A stretch of 64,000 bases of DNA from Korobacter sp036501185 (lineage in GTDB: Bacteria > Acidobacteriota > Terriglobia > Terriglobales > Acidobacteriaceae), in the NCBI GenBank assembly GCA_036501185.1, contig DASYAU010000058.1:1-64000 (forward strand), given 5' to 3'. Below are positions 61,201-64,000 of this stretch, one piece after another. Under the pieces are notes generated by a model that saw nothing but the letters and a program-made list of their open reading frames with translations, did no database searches and was not told where the DNA came from. Positions within the stretch are counted from its first letter, which is position 1; each line of letters opens with the position of its first letter. A program made the position numbers and the translations under genes.

Positions 61201-64000
61201 CGAGCCAGATTGGCTTTAACGTAACTGAGACGGGCGGAACCGCGTCGTTCGCCATTCCGATCACCGTGACGTCAGGCGTTACCGGCATTACGCTCCCAGC
61301 CAAAGCGAACTTCTCGCCGAATGCCACCGACTATACGGCGCTGATCACCGTGTCTTCTGGTGCGCCCCAGACTGGCGACAACATCACCTTTGCGGGAACT
61401 AACTATGGAGTCACCCGCTCGTTCACGCAGCCGGTGAACTACTACACTGCATCGATGGCCAGCACCACGCTGTTTTCCAACAGCCTTTCGCAGCCATTGA
61501 GCATTCCGCTGAACAACACCACTGGCGAGACCCTCGAACTTCAAATGAAGGGCTCGTATGTGAATCCCACCGGCTTCAATGGCGCCACGCTCACCACGGA
61601 TATCACCGCCGCACCCTTTATGACTTTCACGACGGGGGTGATTGACAACGTGGTGCCCGGCGACACCTTCGGTATTCGCGCAGCGGACGGTTCCACCACC
61701 GGACTTGGATCTCCGGCGGCGATTAAGGTCAACGCCGCGATTCCAGCCACGGTCCCGCAAGACACCATCACCTACAACCTGTACATCATGACGGTCGGAA
61801 CGCCGTCGCTGGCTGTCACGAACATCGCGCCCAGCAGCGGCGTCACGATTGGCTCCAGTAGTCCCTGGATTGCGGGGGAGACGCTTTCGTTCGACATCAC
61901 CGTCGCGAACAGCGGCACCGCCGCCAGCAAGGGTGGGGAAGAACTGGATGTGTTCTTCCTCAACGGTGGACTGAGCGGCAGTCCAGAGCTAGTCAGCACC
62001 ACGCTTCCGTCTGTGATCACTGCTGGAAGCAATACGACTTTCAGCATCAGCCTCACGGCGCCGGACGGTCCGCTCACACTGCAGTCATCGCTGAACGGCG
62101 TGGTGCACCAGGATTCGCCCAACAACGCAACTTCCACCACCAACTTCGGCCCGTTCGATACTTCCGACTGGAGCATCACGCTCAACCCCGGAACGCAGTC
62201 GAATCCTCTCGTCCCGGTTATGAATCCGGCGAGCGGTATTACCAGTGGTACCGTTAACTACCAATACCTGATCATCCAGTACCCGAAGGCGAGTTTCCAT
62301 ACCGCGCCGACAGCGTCGGCGGGCATCAAAGACACTTCCTTCTCGCAAGCCCTTACTCCCAGCGGCAATGGCGGTTCGGTGCTGGAGACGCTCACAAACA
62401 CTTTCGCCGTCGCGGGCAACTATATCGGTCAGGTCACGGCCAATATCGGGACCGTCACGCGGCAGTCAACGATTTACATTAACTACGCCACAGGCGGAGC
62501 GGAACAGGCGGTCTCGCTGCTTTCCAGCGGTAATAACATTGCGGCTGCGCCAACGGATCCATCCACGCTGGTGCAGATCAACGGCTACGTCGGTGAGAAC
62601 GTCACTCTAACCGGAAATCGCACTACCGGTACGAATTGCTCCGGTGCTCAGACGCAATGCACCTTCACGCTTACGCTGACACCCGATACGGTTGCAAGTT
62701 CCGTAGGCGGCAACGGCGAAGGCGATTACATGACTTACGGCATCGGCGAGGCATACACGTTTAGCGGCACGCTCGATCCCGCACTCGGAACCTTGAACCC
62801 CGGCACGGGATATATCATGGCCAGCGTCACATCAGCACAAACCTCAGGCACAAAGCGGAGGGGAGACACATACCCGACGCCAATCGGCGACCAGCAGTGG
62901 ATCCTTGGATTTACTGTCGCCGATCTCGATATCACGTTCCCCAGTTGCGTCAGTGTGCCTCCGGGAACGACGCTCTCCGTGCCTCTGGCTTGGAGCCTGA
63001 TCAACGGCTACAACGGCACGAACGTTGACTACCAGTGGCAGGACCAGAACTTCAATCCCGTGGGGTCGAGCGTCATCAGTCCGGCATCCGCGAGCGGTGT
63101 CAATCCGACAACTGGCAATCTCACGTTCAATTTCACCAACTCCGCCAGCGGCACGAATCCTGCCGGAGAAACCTACTACCTCGTCGTAACTTTGAAAAAC
63201 AGTTCCGGCACTCCCGGTCCATTTCCAAAGTACTTCCCGGTAGGAGTTGACCTCACTGCAACTGGCGGGTACTGCGGGGCGAGTTCACCGACCAACCCCG
63301 TGCACGGCACGCATCGCGCGGTCGCGCCAGTCGGCAAGCAGCCTGTTTTGCCGTCGCAGTTGCAGTCCGTGAAGATTGCCGGTGTATACGGACGCCAGCA
63401 CCTCAGCTCCGCATCGAAGACAGCGCGCAAGGCGGGTCCGCTTCCCGACGTCCAGATTGCTGCCAGTGACGTCACTTACACGCCTTCGTTGCCGAAGAAT
63501 GGCGATACGGTGGAGATCCGTTTCCGTATGAAGAATGCGGGGCGTGCGGAAGCAAACGATATCCCGATCTCGCTCGTGGTGAACGGTTCGGCGGTGGCGA
63601 GCGACACCTTCGACCTGAAGGCCGGGGCTTCCTCTCTGGGTGCCCTGCATTGGCGGATTGGCGGCACCCTACCGAAACCTGCTAACGGTGTTCCTACCGC
63701 ACAATTGGCGGTCGATCCGCAGCACACCATGATGGAGCAGTCCACAACTGCGAAGACCGCAGTGCTTGCGCACTTCACTCTGCCAGGAATCGGCGGTGGT
63801 GGGCCGCTGAACTCCACCAGTGGGAAACTTGCGCACCTTCAGGTTGCGGAAGCGGCATGTCTTGGATTCCGATTCGCATCAGGAGCGGGCGTAGGATGCG
63901 GTTCAGCGGACATCGAGTTGAGCGTCGAAGATCTCGCCAACGGCAAATACGTCCTCAACGGACGCAACGGCGTCGCTGACCTTGGCGTTGGGAATACCAG
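55272..64000 (+). CDS. giant exported FecR-domain protein with tandem Ig-like (CARDB-type) repeats, partial
   Basis: Open from ATG 55272 to the window end with no stop: at least 2,909 residues. GAGGGTGG lies before the ATG. A signal peptide (1-24, ending PAFAG) is followed by a FecR domain (about 58-165: RTEKGGRARITLSDQSILSVG, GKIRAEVT, GFEVKTPTAVAGVIGTVFGTE), an Ala/Gln helical stalk (about 305-480), a mixed domain, then at least five tandem repeats of 108-112 residues starting at residues 846, 957, 1069, 1179 and 1287 (each V/I-D-I-x-V-x-S-I, N-x-G, G-A-T-x-x-I-P). More divergent Ig-like modules continue to the end. It looks like a surface fibre or adhesin anchored or sensed by its FecR part. 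Confidence 0.88.
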   Translation, partial: MNRWLRVICSAIAVTGICAPAFAGDAPVPSTPKAGSVTAILPTAHLSRVVNKNNVTKDAAKGDDVYWQDVIRTEKGGRARITLSDQSILSVGSQAELHIIKHDAKSQQTQLELTYGKIRAEVTTVTKDGGGFEVKTPTAVAGVIGTVFGTESSPIESKFLCMAGLVNIRSADPNVPGMTSCEAGKVVIMGAGKAPVKRNATPEEYQKWFADTEPSAITGMWPWSALAGTNFSAKATGSHLDGITSVVPSNPAITASLLPPSGSGATTAVNLHITVAPSASPGAYVLSFKKADGSQSSAIFMVLGPPGSMDDIDSLLTSYLESLDEQQHAALAALQAVQLEVQQAADIATGQLAGANAAAKPPLDLTKTGAEIQNQAGQIQSNLTDTENQANSAGENAKKDFTNRFNSAVVALKGRSSSGKPDDEFRSAIASAFEDVQSTLAKTVGGLLDALQQEAATLEAAITALESAEMLAINNATPGGSIGGQAVEQGFVANFNAGTLGSGGPLSWTVCDAGYKPSSPGAPIPASTPGCAALPGYVGGSSAFAVNSCDLKPAIYAVRLTSGSTAWETNLRVIAPAYDDPISRLQGLALAYSARTPDMFMEYFDPVNFPGYSQLQENIRRTMETLSSMSIHIVVDDVSINCNEATVRAEWQENYSFLQAPDHVQHLTPQQMTVKFLRTPGKGWYITELAGDNGTVQGLPPGPVLTDTPAAQLSVLNVNVVTIVGTPHRRAASTSGATLPIVPLGPVKFSATVSNTGSADVTLPLAVQFFLLDGSGKTLEQVDTVLAPPILARKTGTVEGTLTIPLSTPGGSTLEVGVRVNPGCVVPTQLCDASNLTTVKVQVGAVDLKVASITAASPLIGTLTGTVNVTINNVGEQASAATTGNLLLTSPLFSGTLKADIPAIAAGGSAVIAIPLAALPNISGSQSFTATINPPPTGDVDTGDKTLTSSLSVATAVDIQVASVTPTAPLVGTTTAVFNVQLKNLGGVTSTATAADLTLSDTTGTPVVLGTAAIPAIAPGATVTVPVPGSLPNISGTNSFLASIASAVKYDTDSGNDSLAVSLPVSAGIDIRVTSLTHPAPLIEAQPGTVDVALTNLGGTTSSATTGNLMVTGPSGPAIGTANIPALSPGATATVLVAVNVPTLTGSQNFTATISPAVPKDLDAANDTLTQSFTISTAVDIQVISIGGTGLVEGQPATLSVTLKNLGLVASTATTNNLQLSGPGGALATASIPSIAAGATSTISMPLTLPVAERSTNFTAAITTPVPLDVNAANDTLTQSLTLAAAVALQPVSLTSTGAFVENQAGTFNVTIQNSGAVTSIATTNNLILTGPAGFSATASIPAIGPGATAVIPITATLPAVSGANTFTATINPKAPLDLTAGAETISTSFTIVSSYVDLKMAAFSLRQTSGLTSGNTYGFSVTIQNNGNLASAATDTLGCSITGAGFTGAVSLPLTTGTVGAIAPAGSTTFADTFTLSKNLAGADTITCTAGGDPNESSGTLTDNALTASAGVSYNLNLHFSSAIIAPPAALQMGSAASVTVNVVNDGPDDAPANYTLQPTMNGASAGAATAGVAIKAGANQNVAVAFTVPQIGTAPQDVSNIAGSVSIVDGTGLTETTLADNATSSSTFRLLDFAIAATRALTAVQGRTLTGTAFTVTPSTYLALFPAFSVANGGTIPTGLTVATNGGVSGTVTQAPGNYGSTYTGTSFGITHAGTGSLTVTVNSEITYTETTVPSVLQGAAGVALSGTINGGIPNITVTLPGSFPTGVTLTGTSPVTVADGTAVSYTISADSTAAPGAGFVTFTATDAGISNGLETVPAGSVGVKASYSIGGQPNFVVGSTAFVNHGAGPFTGASALQAGESAQMQVVVKNTGATDPALGATVTVTMSCNSSCSVVGTATGPAPTRATPTTLTFSVGKVIDTPNTGYSGTATITSSVSEISTTDNSATVNWDVVDFNVVESSGWPATQNMQLGKTSQIGFNVTETGGTASFAIPITVTSGVTGITLPAKANFSPNATDYTALITVSSGAPQTGDNITFAGTNYGVTRSFTQPVNYYTASMASTTLFSNSLSQPLSIPLNNTTGETLELQMKGSYVNPTGFNGATLTTDITAAPFMTFTTGVIDNVVPGDTFGIRAADGSTTGLGSPAAIKVNAAIPATVPQDTITYNLYIMTVGTPSLAVTNIAPSSGVTIGSSSPWIAGETLSFDITVANSGTAASKGGEELDVFFLNGGLSGSPELVSTTLPSVITAGSNTTFSISLTAPDGPLTLQSSLNGVVHQDSPNNATSTTNFGPFDTSDWSITLNPGTQSNPLVPVMNPASGITSGTVNYQYLIIQYPKASFHTAPTASAGIKDTSFSQALTPSGNGGSVLETLTNTFAVAGNYIGQVTANIGTVTRQSTIYINYATGGAEQAVSLLSSGNNIAAAPTDPSTLVQINGYVGENVTLTGNRTTGTNCSGAQTQCTFTLTLTPDTVASSVGGNGEGDYMTYGIGEAYTFSGTLDPALGTLNPGTGYIMASVTSAQTSGTKRRGDTYPTPIGDQQWILGFTVADLDITFPSCVSVPPGTTLSVPLAWSLINGYNGTNVDYQWQDQNFNPVGSSVISPASASGVNPTTGNLTFNFTNSASGTNPAGETYYLVVTLKNSSGTPGPFPKYFPVGVDLTATGGYCGASSPTNPVHGTHRAVAPVGKQPVLPSQLQSVKIAGVYGRQHLSSASKTARKAGPLPDVQIAASDVTYTPSLPKNGDTVEIRFRMKNAGRAEANDIPISLVVNGSAVASDTFDLKAGASSLGALHWRIGGTLPKPANGVPTAQLAVDPQHTMMEQSTTAKTAVLAHFTLPGIGGGGPLNSTSGKLAHLQVAEAACLGFRFASGAGVGCGSADIELSVEDLANGKYVLNGRNGVADLGVGNT

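Noticed and set aside
1..64000. tRNA, rRNA, CRISPR, prophage or transposon genes
   Set aside because: I scanned the intergenic spaces for T-loop-like GTTCGA segments, direct-repeat arrays and transposase or integrase motifs and found none that hold up. The three palindromic repeats have no associated gene here.

Overview
This 64-kb window is bacterial chromosome and almost certainly comes from an acidobacterium of the Terriglobia (Koribacter-like). The evidence is the VWFA-related acidobacterial-type protein at 7072-8157, the GC-rich codon use, dispersed intergenic palindromes, a futalosine-pathway menaquinone gene, and many Sec-exported TPR, OB-fold and beta-barrel proteins. The lineage is inference; no rRNA or tRNA gene is present to test it. 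No phage, insertion sequence, CRISPR array or conjugative gene is visible.

Region by region. 1-2349 (minus): the ribosome-maturation operon rpsP-KH protein-rimM-trmD-rplS. 2.6-10 kb: a secreted DUF1906 protein, an alpha-toroid protein, a 6S RNA (about 4857-5061) with its own promoter, lgt, rluD, the VWA protein, a DedA-like protein, mqnA and dprA. 11-17 kb: topA, a small conserved protein, a YqiA-like esterase, ribD and ftsY. 17-32 kb: an HD-GYP sensor, a giant secreted PIG-L deacetylase overlapping an APC permease, two tandem secreted DinB-fold proteins, DUF2252, CHAD and HAD proteins, two exported TPR proteins, an OB-fold protein and a HTH regulator. 32.5-41.7 kb: PspC, nfo, map, leuS, a SpoU methyltransferase, and the divergent oxyR-katG pair with an OxyR-type operator between them. 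41.8-50.5 kb: a SpoIIE-type phosphatase with a 54-residue zinc-ribbon partner, trxB, proline dehydrogenase, a SirB1 protein, and an ECF sigma/anti-sigma/DUF3106 operon.

50.9-64 kb is the most unusual part. Three plus-strand genes lie head to tail: a beta-barrel outer-membrane protein, a CHASE2-class III adenylate cyclase that overlaps it by 4 nt, and a giant exported protein with an N-terminal FecR domain followed by tandem ~110-residue Ig-like (CARDB-type) repeats. This last gene is open for more than 2,900 codons and leaves the window without a stop. The set looks like one envelope-sensing and surface-display module coupled to cAMP.

Other non-coding items: three copies of an intergenic 'CCACGGAGACACGGAG' palindrome family, one of which encodes the C-terminus of nfo; one GTCATTCTGA-type intergenic repeat; several clear terminators; and a set of genes with a -10-like hexamer just upstream of the start codon and no Shine-Dalgarno, which suggests leaderless transcripts. 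Protein families were recognised by reading motifs, not by database search.
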